Shown: in pieces, positions 25,961 through 34,790 of the stretch | Numbering within the stretch: position 1 is the stretch's first letter | How the letters are laid out: every line of letters begins with the position of its first letter | Source of the DNA: Gallionella sp. | Lineage (GTDB): Bacteria; Pseudomonadota; Gammaproteobacteria; Burkholderiales; Gallionellaceae | Length of the DNA stretch: 41,103 bases | Assembly: GCA_025350705.1 (NCBI GenBank) | Contig: JANXXH010000037.1 | Location: forward strand, 1 to 41,103 | Reading direction: 5' to 3' | Notes under the pieces: model-generated | Told to the model about the DNA's origin: nothing | Seen by the model: only the letters and a program-made list of their open reading frames with translations | The model's database searches: none | Program-made: the position numbers and the translations under genes

Positions 25961-26329
25961 TCATTGTGCGACGAAAAGATAAACAACCAGTGCGAGTCCC
26001 AGAAAAGCGACCAGTAAATTGACAATCACGCCACCATTGGCGCTATAACCATCAGGGATTTCGATTGGCTTCAGCGTCTTGATCACTTTTCGGTACTGCA
26101 GGGTTGCCGTTACGGCAGAATATGCGCCGAGCAGTACAAAGGCGATGCCGACCAAGAATGAAATGCCTCTCTCAACAGGCACTCCTGATTTGGGTGATAA
26201 CAAGTGCAGGAACAGTCCAAACCGTTCTATGACGAAACCGAAAGCCATCAGCGTCAGGCTGGTTCGGTTCCACGCAAGCAAGGTTCGTTCTGCCGCAAAG
26301 AACACTCTTGGGTCGTTGAGTTCGGACAT
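25961..26329 (-). CDS. YidH/DUF202 family inner-membrane protein
   Basis: 122 residues. The family signature RVFFAAERTLLAWNRTSL is at the N-terminus, followed by three membrane helices (about 22-42, 55-78 and 98-120). Function unknown in the family. It is upstream of and nearly touching the HDAC-like gene, so the two probably share a transcript. Confidence 0.92.
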   Translation of the reverse strand: MSELNDPRVFFAAERTLLAWNRTSLTLMAFGFVIERFGLFLHLLSPKSGVPVERGISFLVGIAFVLLGAYSAVTATLQYRKVIKTLKPIEIPDGYSANGGVIVNLLVAFLGLALVVYLFVAQ

Positions 26330-26385
26330 TGTGTTGCCTTCCTGAATATAAAGTGTCTCGCAAGGGCAAATTGGAAATCAGTGCG

Positions 26386-27492
26386 TCACCGATTGCGATA
26401 AACCGCGCCTAATATGCATGGATGTTTTGCACCGGTGACCTGCGGCAGATTAGCAGGCTTGCCATGCAGGGTTTGTTGCGCCAGCCAGGCAAAGGCGGTG
26501 GCTTCAAGATAATGGCCATCTACGCCGAGGGAGTTGGTTGTTTTTACTTCGCAGTCAGGCAGCAATGCCGTTAGGCGGTTAAGCAGGGTTTGGTTGCGCG
26601 CGCCGCCGCCGCATAAATAAATTTCTGTTGCGCCGTGACAATGATTTTGGATGGCTAGTGTGATGCTACGGCAAGTCAGTTCCAACAGCGTGGTTTGCAC
26701 ATCCTCCGCGCGCTCATTCCCTATCGATTTATTTTGCAGCCAAGCCATGTTGAACCGATCACGTCCGCTGCTTTTGGGAGGCGGCAGGGCGAAGTAGGGT
26801 TCAGCGAGCATTTGTTCCAGCAGTGCGGGCAGCACTTTGCCGGATGCTGCCCAAGTACCGTTATCATCATAGGGCTTGCCCATGTGTTGCATACACCAGG
26901 CATCCATCAGCAGGTTGCCGGGGCCGCAGTCGAAGCCGGAGGTGTAGTCGCGTGGTGGAAGGTTGGTCAGGTTGCTGATGCCGCCGATGTTGACTATGAC
27001 GCGGTGGATGTTTGGGTCACGCAGTACATGATCGTGAAATGCGGGAACCAGTGGCGCGCCTTGTCCGCCAGCGGCGATGTCGCGGCTGCGAAAATCGCTG
27101 ACCACGGTTATGCCGGTCAGTTCAGCGAGTAGTGCGGCGTTGCCGATTTGCAGGGAATAGCCTTGGTCGGGGCGGTGACGAATGGTTTGGCCGTGGCAGC
27201 CGACAGCTTTGATTTCTTTGTTTGATGTTTTGGCTTGAACGAGCAATGGCGCAATTGCGGCGGCATACATTCTTGCCAGCTGATTGCCTATGACCTGTGC
27301 AAGATGCAATTCGTTTTGACTGGGCAGGTGCAATGCCAGCAAGGAATTTTTTAATGTATCGTCAAAGGGCTGATAGTGTTTGGCGAGTTGCAGCGGTTTG
27401 GACTGGCTTAAATCGACAAGGACGGCATCAATGCCGTCCAGGCTGGTTCCTGACATCAAACCGATATAGAGCTCAGGCTGCGGCACTGGCAA
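26386..27492 (-). CDS. anmK: Anhydro-N-acetylmuramic acid kinase
   Basis: 368 residues, full length. It phosphorylates and opens 1,6-anhydroMurNAc released during cell-wall turnover, giving MurNAc-6-phosphate. Seen: YIGLMSGTSLDGIDAV (ATP site, N-terminal), GCHGQTIRHRP, the SDFRSRDIAAGGQGAPL segment with the catalytic Asp, NIGGISNLT, FDCGPGNLLMDAW, and the GGGARN motif near the C-terminus. It starts 1 base after the M23 peptidase gene, a pairing that links wall cleavage with recycling. Confidence 0.97.
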   Translation of the reverse strand: MPVPQPELYIGLMSGTSLDGIDAVLVDLSQSKPLQLAKHYQPFDDTLKNSLLALHLPSQNELHLAQVIGNQLARMYAAAIAPLLVQAKTSNKEIKAVGCHGQTIRHRPDQGYSLQIGNAALLAELTGITVVSDFRSRDIAAGGQGAPLVPAFHDHVLRDPNIHRVIVNIGGISNLTNLPPRDYTSGFDCGPGNLLMDAWCMQHMGKPYDDNGTWAASGKVLPALLEQMLAEPYFALPPPKSSGRDRFNMAWLQNKSIGNERAEDVQTTLLELTCRSITLAIQNHCHGATEIYLCGGGARNQTLLNRLTALLPDCEVKTTNSLGVDGHYLEATAFAWLAQQTLHGKPANLPQVTGAKHPCILGAVYRNR

Positions 27493-27493
27493 A

Positions 27494-28807
27494 TTAGTCG
27501 AGCTTCGCGAGGTTGGTGTTGCGCAGCAGATTCAGGCGCGCAACGAAGTCGTCTGCCACGGGTTGAAATGCAGCGAGGTATGCACTGTCGATGGGTTTTG
27601 CATCGGGCAAGGCAACGCGCAACGGGTCGCGTTGCTGGCCGTACATTCTGAATTCATAATGCAGATGCGGCCCGGTTGTCAATCCGGTCATGCCGACGTA
27701 ACCGATGACTTCACCTTGCGCGACATGTTGGCCTTTATGCAGAGCCTTGGCAAAGCGCGATAAATGGCCATATACAGTGGTGTAGCGACCTTGATGATTT
27801 ACCATGATGACGTTGCCATAGCCGCCTTGTTTGCCGACCACGGTAACCGTACCATCAGCCGTCACTCTGACTTTGGAACCCATAGGTGCGGCGAAATCGG
27901 TACCCTTGTGCGAGCGCCATTTGTTGAGTATCGGGTGATAACGGGAGAGGGAGAAACGTGAACTCACGCGAGAAAATTCGATAGGAGAACGCAAAAAGGC
28001 TTTGTGTACGCTTTTGCCTTCCGGGGTGTAGTAATCGCCATGCTGCTCGTCCTTCTGGAAATAGACAGCACGGTAAACACGTCCTTGATTGATGAATTCA
28101 GCAGCCTGGATGCGGCCCGCACGTAACATTGCACCATTGTTGTATGTCATTTCATACACTACGGTGAACTTGTCGCCTTTGCGCAAATCATGGTGGAAAT
28201 CGATGTCGCCACTGAAAAGTTCGTTCAATTGGTTGGCGGCAGCTTCGGGCATGCCCGCCTCATCAGTGGCGGCATACAAGTTGGTCTTGATTTCGCCGGT
28301 ACGAACGAACAAACGTTTTTCCAGTTGTGCTGGCAAGATATTGGTTTTGAAAATGCCATCCTGTTTTTCAATTAATATCTGCGTGCCATTGTTACCCAGA
28401 TAACGCAACGCGATCAATCCACCAGAAGCGGTAGTTTCAGCTTGTATTTCGGTACCGACCGGTAATTTGCGGAAAGACGAGGCTTCAGAAGCTTTTCGCA
28501 AATAGTCACTGGCGCTTGCATCTTCAATACTCAGGCGGCGTAACAGCTCATCCACGGTATCGCCGCGTTGCACGCGTTCATTGCGCCAATAACTGGCTGC
28601 GGGAGTTTCGTCAACAGTGGCTGGGGATAATGAAATTTCTTCAATGGCGACATTGGCCGAGGTCAAATCAAAATCGCTTTGTGGCACAAGGCCAAAAGCT
28701 GTGACTACACCCAGCAACGGCAGGGTAGACAAAGCAACGAACCAGCGCAGCTTTTTTTTGCTTTCTGGCATTTTGCTTTCTTGGCTGGGCGTATTTTGAG
28801 TTAACAT
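27494..28807 (-). CDS. M23 family peptidoglycan endopeptidase (MepM-like)
   Basis: 437 residues from ATG 28807 (MLTQNTPSQ), which has an AAGGA site 8 bases upstream; the frame is open to 28918 without support. An N-terminal membrane anchor (about 22-42) leads into the periplasm. It is followed by an OapA/LysM-like segment with VQRGDTVDELLRRL, a second beta domain, and the LytM/M23 domain (about 300-410). The zinc site is complete: HKGTDFAAP and HLHYEF, with an active-site HLSRF. It should cut peptide cross-links in the wall. First gene of a pair with anmK and divergent from tyrS, an order conserved in betaproteobacteria. Confidence 0.95.
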   Translation of the reverse strand: MLTQNTPSQESKMPESKKKLRWFVALSTLPLLGVVTAFGLVPQSDFDLTSANVAIEEISLSPATVDETPAASYWRNERVQRGDTVDELLRRLSIEDASASDYLRKASEASSFRKLPVGTEIQAETTASGGLIALRYLGNNGTQILIEKQDGIFKTNILPAQLEKRLFVRTGEIKTNLYAATDEAGMPEAAANQLNELFSGDIDFHHDLRKGDKFTVVYEMTYNNGAMLRAGRIQAAEFINQGRVYRAVYFQKDEQHGDYYTPEGKSVHKAFLRSPIEFSRVSSRFSLSRYHPILNKWRSHKGTDFAAPMGSKVRVTADGTVTVVGKQGGYGNVIMVNHQGRYTTVYGHLSRFAKALHKGQHVAQGEVIGYVGMTGLTTGPHLHYEFRMYGQQRDPLRVALPDAKPIDSAYLAAFQPVADDFVARLNLLRNTNLAKLD

Positions 28808-28986
28808 TCGTGAATCCTTGAGTTGCGTTACCTTATTCAGGCAATTGTTCAGGTTAATGATTAAGCGCACTTTACCAGAAAGTGGCATCCCCTCAAAACT
28901 GAACTGATAAGAGGCCAAACCCGACAGATGAAAGGTTATAAGAAAAGGGATGAGCAGTTTGTTCCTTAATTCCGTACTTGAATTTG

Positions 28987-30201
28987 ATGAAGAATATGAC
29001 TGAAATGACGCATCCCGACGCGCTGGCGCAAATCAAGCGCGGCTCTCACGAGCTGTTGCTCGAAGACGAATTGAAACAAAAGCTCGCGCTGGGGCACCCG
29101 TTGAGGGTCAAAGCGGGCTTTGACCCGACTGCGCCGGACTTGCATCTCGGTCATACCGTGCTGCTCAACAAGATGCGCCAGTTGCAGGATTTAGGTCATC
29201 ACGCACTTTTTCTGATCGGAGACTTCACCGGGATGATCGGCGACCCGACAGGGAAAAACACCACACGTCCGCCGTTGTCGCGCGAGCAGGTTCTGGAGAA
29301 TGCCCAGTCTTACCGCGACCAAGTGTTCAAGGTGCTTGACGCGGAAAAGACCGAGATCGTTTTTAATTCCACATGGATGGACAAGTTCAGCGCGGTGGAT
29401 TTGATCAAGCTGGCGGCCACCCACACGGTGGCGCGCATGCTGGAGCGCGACGATTTCGGCAAACGATACAAAAGCAACCAGCCGATCGCCATCCATGAAT
29501 TCATCTATCCGCTGGTGCAAGGCTATGACTCCGTGGCACTCAAGGCCGACATCGAACTGGGCGGAACGGATCAGAAATTCAACCTGCTGATGGGGCGCGA
29601 GTTGCAGAAGCACTTTGGGCAACCCGCGCAGTGCATACTCACGATGCCACTGCTGGAAGGATTGGACGGCGTGAATAAAATGTCCAAATCTATGGGCAAC
29701 TATATCGGCATCACCGACACGCCTCAGGATATGTTCGGGAAGTTGATGTCGATTTCTGATACTCTGATGTGGCGTTATCTGGAATTGCTATCTTTCCGCA
29801 AGCTGAACGAAATTGCCGGTTGGCGCGAAGAAGTGGAGGGCGGGCGCAATCCGCGCGACATCAAGGTGTTGCTGGCGCAGGAAATCGTGGCACGCTTCCA
29901 TACTCGGCAAGCCGCGGAAGCCGCCTTGGCAGAATTCGAAGCACGCTTTCGCCAAGGCGTATTGCCGGAAGACATGCCAGAAATCAATGTGACTTCATCC
30001 AATGGCAGTATTGCTGTTCCGCAATTGCTCAAGCAGGCGGGTCTGGTGGAAGGAACTTCCGAAGCCATGCGCATGATTCAGCAGGGCGCCGTCAAGCTGG
30101 ATGGTGAGCGCGTCAATGACAAAAACGTGGTTGTCAAAGTCGGGGCGGTCGTGGTGGCGCAGGTTGGCAAGCGAAAGTTCGCCAGAGTGACAGTGGGTTA
30201 A
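28987..30201 (+). CDS. tyrS: Tyrosyl-tRNA synthetase
   Basis: About 404 residues from ATG 28987; ATG 28996 and 29005 and TTG 28978 are also in frame and no ribosome site decides. A class I synthetase charging tRNA-Tyr. It has the HxGH motif as [10 protein letters not shown] near residue 55, the [10 protein letters not shown] (KMSKS) loop near residue 230, and a C-terminal S4 RNA-binding domain (about 335-400, [16 protein letters not shown]). The HxGH spacing and length suit the TyrZ-like type common in proteobacteria. Confidence 0.96.
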   Translation: MKNMTEMTHPDALAQIKRGSHELLLEDELKQKLALGHPLRVKAGFDPTAPDLHLGHTVLLNKMRQLQDLGHHALFLIGDFTGMIGDPTGKNTTRPPLSREQVLENAQSYRDQVFKVLDAEKTEIVFNSTWMDKFSAVDLIKLAATHTVARMLERDDFGKRYKSNQPIAIHEFIYPLVQGYDSVALKADIELGGTDQKFNLLMGRELQKHFGQPAQCILTMPLLEGLDGVNKMSKSMGNYIGITDTPQDMFGKLMSISDTLMWRYLELLSFRKLNEIAGWREEVEGGRNPRDIKVLLAQEIVARFHTRQAAEAALAEFEARFRQGVLPEDMPEINVTSSNGSIAVPQLLKQAGLVEGTSEAMRMIQQGAVKLDGERVNDKNVVVKVGAVVVAQVGKRKFARVTVG

Positions 30202-30257
30202 CATGCATCTCTTGCGGTAACATTCAATTGCAGCAGCAACAACTTAATGGGGTATCC

Positions 30258-32048
30258 GTGTTAAGTAAGCTCGGTAAATATGAGATCAAGCGCGAACTCG
30301 GGAGGGGTGCAATGGGCATCGTCTACGAGGGTTTCGATCCTTTTATCGAACGTACTGTAGCCATCAAGACTATTCAGAAATCCATGATCGACAAATCCGA
30401 GTCTCAGGAGATACTGGGCCGATTTCGTCGCGAAGCCCAGGCGGCTGGACGCCTCACGCATCCTAATATCGTTTCTGTTTATGAATATGGCGAGGATGGC
30501 GATGTGGCATTCATCGCCATGGAGTTCATCGTTGGCATAGAGTTGAAAGAGCACTTCGACAAGACGATACGATTCCAAATAAGTGACAGTGCAAAAATCA
30601 TGACCCAGCTTCTTGATGCGCTTGAATATTCGCACGCCCGCGGGGTGGTGCACCGGGATATAAAACCCTCGAATATCCTGATCACCACAGACGGACAAGT
30701 GAAGATCGCGGATTTCGGGATAGCAAAGATCGAATCCTCCGAGCTTACGCAAGTCGGAACCGTGCTGGGTACGCCCTCTTACATGTCGCCGGAACAATTC
30801 ATGGGGCAAGCCGCGGATCGCCGCAGCGATATTTACTCTGCGGGTGTCATCCTCTATCAGTTCCTCACCGGAGAGCGGCCATTCACCGGCAGCAATATGA
30901 CCATGATCATGCATAAAGTCATGAATCAGGCGCCTATTCCTCCGGTTGAATTCAATCCCGACATACCGGAAGCGCTGCAAGAAGTGGTAAAGAAGGCCAT
31001 GTCCAAGCAACCGGAAGATCGCTTTCAAACGGCGGCTGAGTTTATGAAAGCGCTAAAGCTTGCGGTGGAGTCCTCGGCATCTGCGTCCCAAACGTCTTAT
31101 TCGGAAGCGACGAAAACTTCAAGGCCAGCGCAAAGTCCGCAGAAAAATGGAATCGGCCAAAACTCGATCATCGATTTCAATATGGCGGATTTTGATGCGC
31201 GCCTGAAAGTGTCGCAGCAAGAGGCAGACCACAAATCTGCAATGCCGAACTTTGAGAATCAACCGGATAATTCATTGCGGGAAATCAATCAGGAGTTCCT
31301 TCGATTGAGTCCATCTCAACAGAACGAGATAACGGCAATTACAAACCCGGCGTCCGCATTGCCAAAATCCATGCAGAAATCGCCTTCAGCAACGGGCGGG
31401 TCAGGCCTGCTTGCCGGGTTGGCAAAAGAAGCGAAAGAGAGAATAGGTTCCAAGCAGTCTACATTGCAGGAAAGCCAGGCCAATGCCCAGCGCGTAGACG
31501 GTGCGTTAAACAGGATCGTTCAATTTTTACATCCATTTATTCAGCACGTGAACGATGTAGAGCCGACGATAAACCGAACCTATCGTTTCGATGCGCGGAC
31601 TGTCTACTCCAACCTGAAGTGGCGCGATGCTACCATTGAGAGCCGCAAGCAGAGCCTTTCTGATGCGGCGCTTACGGATCATGTCATATTCAGCGTTAAT
31701 TTGTGCGCACCAGAGCCCGTGTTGCTTAAACGGCCTTGGGGGCCACTCGAAACATTAAAGAAGGAGCTGCATCATTTGAGGTTGCGCATGATTGACGATA
31801 TGGAAGCAGTCAACAAGAAGCCGAAGCAAGAGTGGCTCGAGGCGCAGTTAGCCGCTGACTTTCCGGTACAGATCAAGTTCCAGGGTAACTATAACGAGAG
31901 CAATATCGATGTGATGTGTCGCAACATGGGCACTTTCGGAGTTGCTGTCTATCAACTCGATCCAGACGATGTAACTCCAGCGTTCCTTGATGATATTGGC
32001 CTGTTTCTTCTCGGGCGCACGAATAAGTTACCGCCGCAACTGCGGTGA
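30258..32048 (+). CDS. Soluble Ser/Thr protein kinase with uncharacterised C-terminal half
   Basis: 596 residues from GTG 30258 (a GGGGTA site lies just upstream; a TTG at 30228 is the farthest in-frame start). An intact Hanks-type kinase domain fills about 7-270: GRGAMGIVYEG loop, VAIK lysine near 36, HRDIKPSN near 132, DFGIAK near 152 and SYMSPEQF. A low-complexity Ser/Gln/Asn linker follows (about 275-410). The last 175 residues form a folded-looking domain with TYRFDARTVYSNLKW, LKRPWGPLETLKKELHHL and a FQGNYNESNIDVMCRN segment that I do not recognise. There is no membrane helix and no PASTA domain, so it is not a wall sensor. The tyrS/rpsU neighbours do not reveal the target. Confidence 0.93.
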   Translation: MLSKLGKYEIKRELGRGAMGIVYEGFDPFIERTVAIKTIQKSMIDKSESQEILGRFRREAQAAGRLTHPNIVSVYEYGEDGDVAFIAMEFIVGIELKEHFDKTIRFQISDSAKIMTQLLDALEYSHARGVVHRDIKPSNILITTDGQVKIADFGIAKIESSELTQVGTVLGTPSYMSPEQFMGQAADRRSDIYSAGVILYQFLTGERPFTGSNMTMIMHKVMNQAPIPPVEFNPDIPEALQEVVKKAMSKQPEDRFQTAAEFMKALKLAVESSASASQTSYSEATKTSRPAQSPQKNGIGQNSIIDFNMADFDARLKVSQQEADHKSAMPNFENQPDNSLREINQEFLRLSPSQQNEITAITNPASALPKSMQKSPSATGGSGLLAGLAKEAKERIGSKQSTLQESQANAQRVDGALNRIVQFLHPFIQHVNDVEPTINRTYRFDARTVYSNLKWRDATIESRKQSLSDAALTDHVIFSVNLCAPEPVLLKRPWGPLETLKKELHHLRLRMIDDMEAVNKKPKQEWLEAQLAADFPVQIKFQGNYNESNIDVMCRNMGTFGVAVYQLDPDDVTPAFLDDIGLFLLGRTNKLPPQLR

Positions 32049-32160
32049 GCTTAGTGTCTGCCCAAGCACGAGAACGGAATTCAAGCGTATTTTCGCCGAG
32101 GGCCCCAGATGATCTGCCAAAAGTGAAATTTCATCAGAATTACGATGCGGTAAATTGTGG

Positions 32161-32189
32161 TTGTGGGTGCCGCGCCATTTTGCTAGAAT
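32161..32189 (+). promoter_or_regulatory. Promoter of the rpsU-yqeY-dnaG-rpoD operon
   Basis: TTGTGG (32161-32166), 17-base spacer, TAGAAT (32184-32189), 37 bases before rpsU. The -10 matches five of six and the -35 keeps TTG. The position fits the main promoter of the macromolecular synthesis operon. Confidence 0.65.
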
Positions 32190-32225
32190 TGCGCCCTCAA
32201 TTTTTTAGTAGAAGGTAGTTTGTTC

Positions 32226-32438
32226 ATGACAACAGTACGTGTTAAAGAGAATGAGCCGTTCGAAGTAGCGATGCGTCGCTTCAAGCGATCCGTGGAAAAG
32301 ACCGGCCTGCTGACCGATTTGCGTGCCCGCGAATTTTACGAAAAGCCTACCGCGGAACGTAAACGCAAGCTGGCTGCTGCCGTAAAGCGCCACTACAAGC
32401 GCCTGATGAGCCAAGTTCTCCCCCCCAAGCTCTATTAA
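32226..32438 (+). CDS. rpsU: 30S ribosomal protein S21
   Basis: 70 residues from ATG 32226 ([12 protein letters not shown]); an ATG-less extension to 32220 is not needed. Small basic protein of the 30S platform needed for normal initiation. It shows [31 protein letters not shown] and the basic C-terminal helix. First gene of the macromolecular synthesis operon. Confidence 0.97.
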   Translation: MTTVRVKENEPFEVAMRRFKRSVEKTGLLTDLRAREFYEKPTAERKRKLAAAVKRHYKRLMSQVLPPKLY

Positions 32439-32480
32439 TTAACCTGTCGCGCCTGTCATGGGCGTAACGGTTAGTTTTAT

Positions 32481-32927
32481 ATGGGTCTCAAGCAACAAAT
32501 CACAGATGACATGAAGACCGCGATGCGCGCCAAGGATACGGCACGCCTTGGGGCGATTCGTCTATTGCTCGCCGCGATGAAGCAGCGCGAGGTGGACGAG
32601 CGCATCGAGTTGTCGGATGCGGATGTGGTCGCCATCATCGAAAAGATGAACAAGCAGCGCCGCGATTCTATCAGCCAATACGAAGCGGCGGGCCGTCAAG
32701 ACCTTGCAGATGTAGAAAAGTTTGAAATGAGTGTTTTGGCAGCCTATATGCCGCAACAGCTCAGCGAAGCCGAAATTACCAAAGCTGTTACCGAAGCGAT
32801 TGCCTCAACTGGGGCAGCAGGTCAGCAAGATATGGGCAAAGTAATGGGCATACTCAAACCCAAATTGGCCGGACGCGCTGACATGGGAAAGGTTTCTGCT
32901 CTGATAAAGGCGCAGCTGTCCAAATAG
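32481..32927 (+). CDS. yqeY: YqeY/GatB-related domain protein
   Basis: 148 residues. It has the YqeY pattern: KTAMRAKDTARLGAIRLLLAAMK, an EKMNKQRRDSISQYEAAGR helix, a YMPQQLSE hinge, and the C-terminal GatB-like tail MGKVMGILKPKLAGRADMGKV. The tail resembles the tRNA-contacting tail of the GatB amidotransferase subunit, so tRNA binding is suspected, but function is not established. Its place between rpsU and dnaG is common in proteobacteria. Confidence 0.95.
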   Translation: MGLKQQITDDMKTAMRAKDTARLGAIRLLLAAMKQREVDERIELSDADVVAIIEKMNKQRRDSISQYEAAGRQDLADVEKFEMSVLAAYMPQQLSEAEITKAVTEAIASTGAAGQQDMGKVMGILKPKLAGRADMGKVSALIKAQLSK

Positions 32928-32994
32928 TTTACGGTTAAACCACGCTGCGCGATGTTCAACAGAGCGTCGATCTTGATGAAAGGGCGGTGCTGGA

Positions 32995-34722
32995 GTGATT
33001 CCAAAAAATTTCATTCAGGACCTGCTTAATCGCCTTGATATCGTTGACGTGGTCGAGCGCTACGTGCCGCTCAAAAAGGCCGGAGCAAATTACGTCGCCT
33101 GCTGTCCGTTCCACAACGAAAAATCTCCCTCATTTACCGTTAGTCAGACCAAACAGTTTTATCATTGCTTTGGGTGCGGCGCGCATGGCACGGCGATTGG
33201 TTTTGTCATGGAACATGCCGGACTTGGCTATGTCGATGCGATCGAGGAACTGGCGCGCGGTGTGGGCTTGGAAGTTCCAAATGAACGCCCAGCCGCAGGT
33301 GAAGCGTATCAAAAAGTAGCACCGGATCTGTATGAGGTGATGCAAACCGCCACGCGCTATTACCGCGAGCAGCTCAAGCTGTCGCAACGTGCAATTGATT
33401 ATCTCAAGCAGCGCGGGCTAAGCGGCGAGATAGCCGCAAAATTCGCCATCGGCTATGCACCGGACGGATGGCAGAATCTGGCTGCGGCATTTCCGAATTA
33501 TCAGGATGCCAAGTTGAATGAATCCGGCTTGGTGATCACCAGCGATGAAGCTAAACGATACGACCGCTTTCGCGACCGCATCATGTTTCCAATCATCAAT
33601 GTGCGCGGTCAGGTCATCGGCTTCGGCGGGCGTGTGCTGGACAAGGGCGAGCCCAAGTATTTGAACTCGCCGGAAACGCCGCTGTTCGAAAAAGGCCGCG
33701 AGCTGTATGGACTGTTCCAGGCGCAAAAAGCCATTCGCGCCGGGCAGCAAGTGCTGGTCGTGGAAGGCTACATGGATGTGGTGGCACTGGCGCAACACGG
33801 TGTGGAATATGCCGTGGCAACACTGGGCACGGCGACCACACCGTACCACGTGCAAAAATTATTGCGCCTCACCGAGCATATCGTGTTCTGTTTCGACGGC
33901 GACAAGGCCGGGCAAAAGGCAGCCTGGCGTGCACTGGAAAACGCGCTGCCCTATTTGCAGGACGGCAAGCGCATCAGCTTTTTGTTTTTGCCGGTCGAAC
34001 ATGATCCCGACAGTTTCATTCGCGAATTCGGCAAGGATGTATTTGAGCAGCGCGTGAGGGAGGCCATGCCTTTGTCGTCTTACCTGTTGCGCGAAGTCAG
34101 TTCGGAACTGGATTTGCGCACTCAGGAAGGGCGCAATCAGTTATTGCAGCGCGCCAAGCCGTTGCTGACCGCCATCGCTGCACCAGCCACGGCGTTGCTG
34201 TTGCGCAAGGAAGTCGCCGCGCTTTCCGGCGTGAGCCAGGCAGAACTGGAAGCATTGTATGAGATCAAACCCGTGGCGCGCGCGCCGCGTATCGCTTTCC
34301 AAAAAGCCGGGCGCGCCCCGCCTTCGGCACATCGCTTATTGCTGCAATGTCTGATCGCGCAGCCCGCGTTAGGGCGGCAAATGCCCAGCGAGTGGCATGA
34401 ACAAGGACATGAAGCCGAGGCGGTTCTGGCGGTGCTGATGGTATTGCGTGAAACTGATTTCACGCTGAACAGTCCTACCCTCACGCAGTTATTTCAAGGT
34501 ACGGCACATGAGAAAACCTTGGTAATGGCTGAAGCGGATATGCTGAATTGGAATGACGACTTTGACGTGGCTGCCGAGTTTGCCGGACTGATCAGCAAGT
34601 TCAACGAGGGCCAACACCGGCAACAGCTTCAAGCCCTGGAGGCTAAAGGTTTGAACCTGACCGATCCGGAACGTGAGCAGTACCGGCTTTTGCAGCGTCT
34701 AATGAGGGTAGGAAAAAGTTGA
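32995..34722 (+). CDS. dnaG: DNA primase
   Basis: 575 residues from GTG 32995. It makes RNA primers at the replication fork. The N-terminal zinc-binding domain has CPFH and CFGC (residues about 40-65). The RNA polymerase core and TOPRIM domain follow (about 110-370), including YLKQRGLSGEIAAKFAIGYAP, GFGGRVLD, VVEGYMDVVAL with the acidic active site, and FDGDKAGQKAA. The C-terminal region that binds DnaB helicase is the most divergent. Third gene of the rpsU operon. Confidence 0.97.
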   Translation: MIPKNFIQDLLNRLDIVDVVERYVPLKKAGANYVACCPFHNEKSPSFTVSQTKQFYHCFGCGAHGTAIGFVMEHAGLGYVDAIEELARGVGLEVPNERPAAGEAYQKVAPDLYEVMQTATRYYREQLKLSQRAIDYLKQRGLSGEIAAKFAIGYAPDGWQNLAAAFPNYQDAKLNESGLVITSDEAKRYDRFRDRIMFPIINVRGQVIGFGGRVLDKGEPKYLNSPETPLFEKGRELYGLFQAQKAIRAGQQVLVVEGYMDVVALAQHGVEYAVATLGTATTPYHVQKLLRLTEHIVFCFDGDKAGQKAAWRALENALPYLQDGKRISFLFLPVEHDPDSFIREFGKDVFEQRVREAMPLSSYLLREVSSELDLRTQEGRNQLLQRAKPLLTAIAAPATALLLRKEVAALSGVSQAELEALYEIKPVARAPRIAFQKAGRAPPSAHRLLLQCLIAQPALGRQMPSEWHEQGHEAEAVLAVLMVLRETDFTLNSPTLTQLFQGTAHEKTLVMAEADMLNWNDDFDVAAEFAGLISKFNEGQHRQQLQALEAKGLNLTDPEREQYRLLQRLMRVGKS

Positions 34723-34732
34723 TGAAATCGGG

Positions 34733-34738
34733 TATAAT
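34733..34738 (+). promoter_or_regulatory. Possible internal rpoD promoter (-10 TATAAT)
   Basis: A perfect TATAAT lies 11 bases after dnaG and 53 bases before rpoD, with no clear -35. Internal promoters for rpoD are known from E. coli. A small hairpin (GCCGC-TTTTCT-GCGGC, about 34742-34757) follows and could be an RNA-processing or attenuation site. Confidence 0.4.
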
Positions 34739-34790
34739 CCGCCGCTTTTCTGCGGCTTGACGCAATATTGGGCCTTACGCAATTGGGAAT

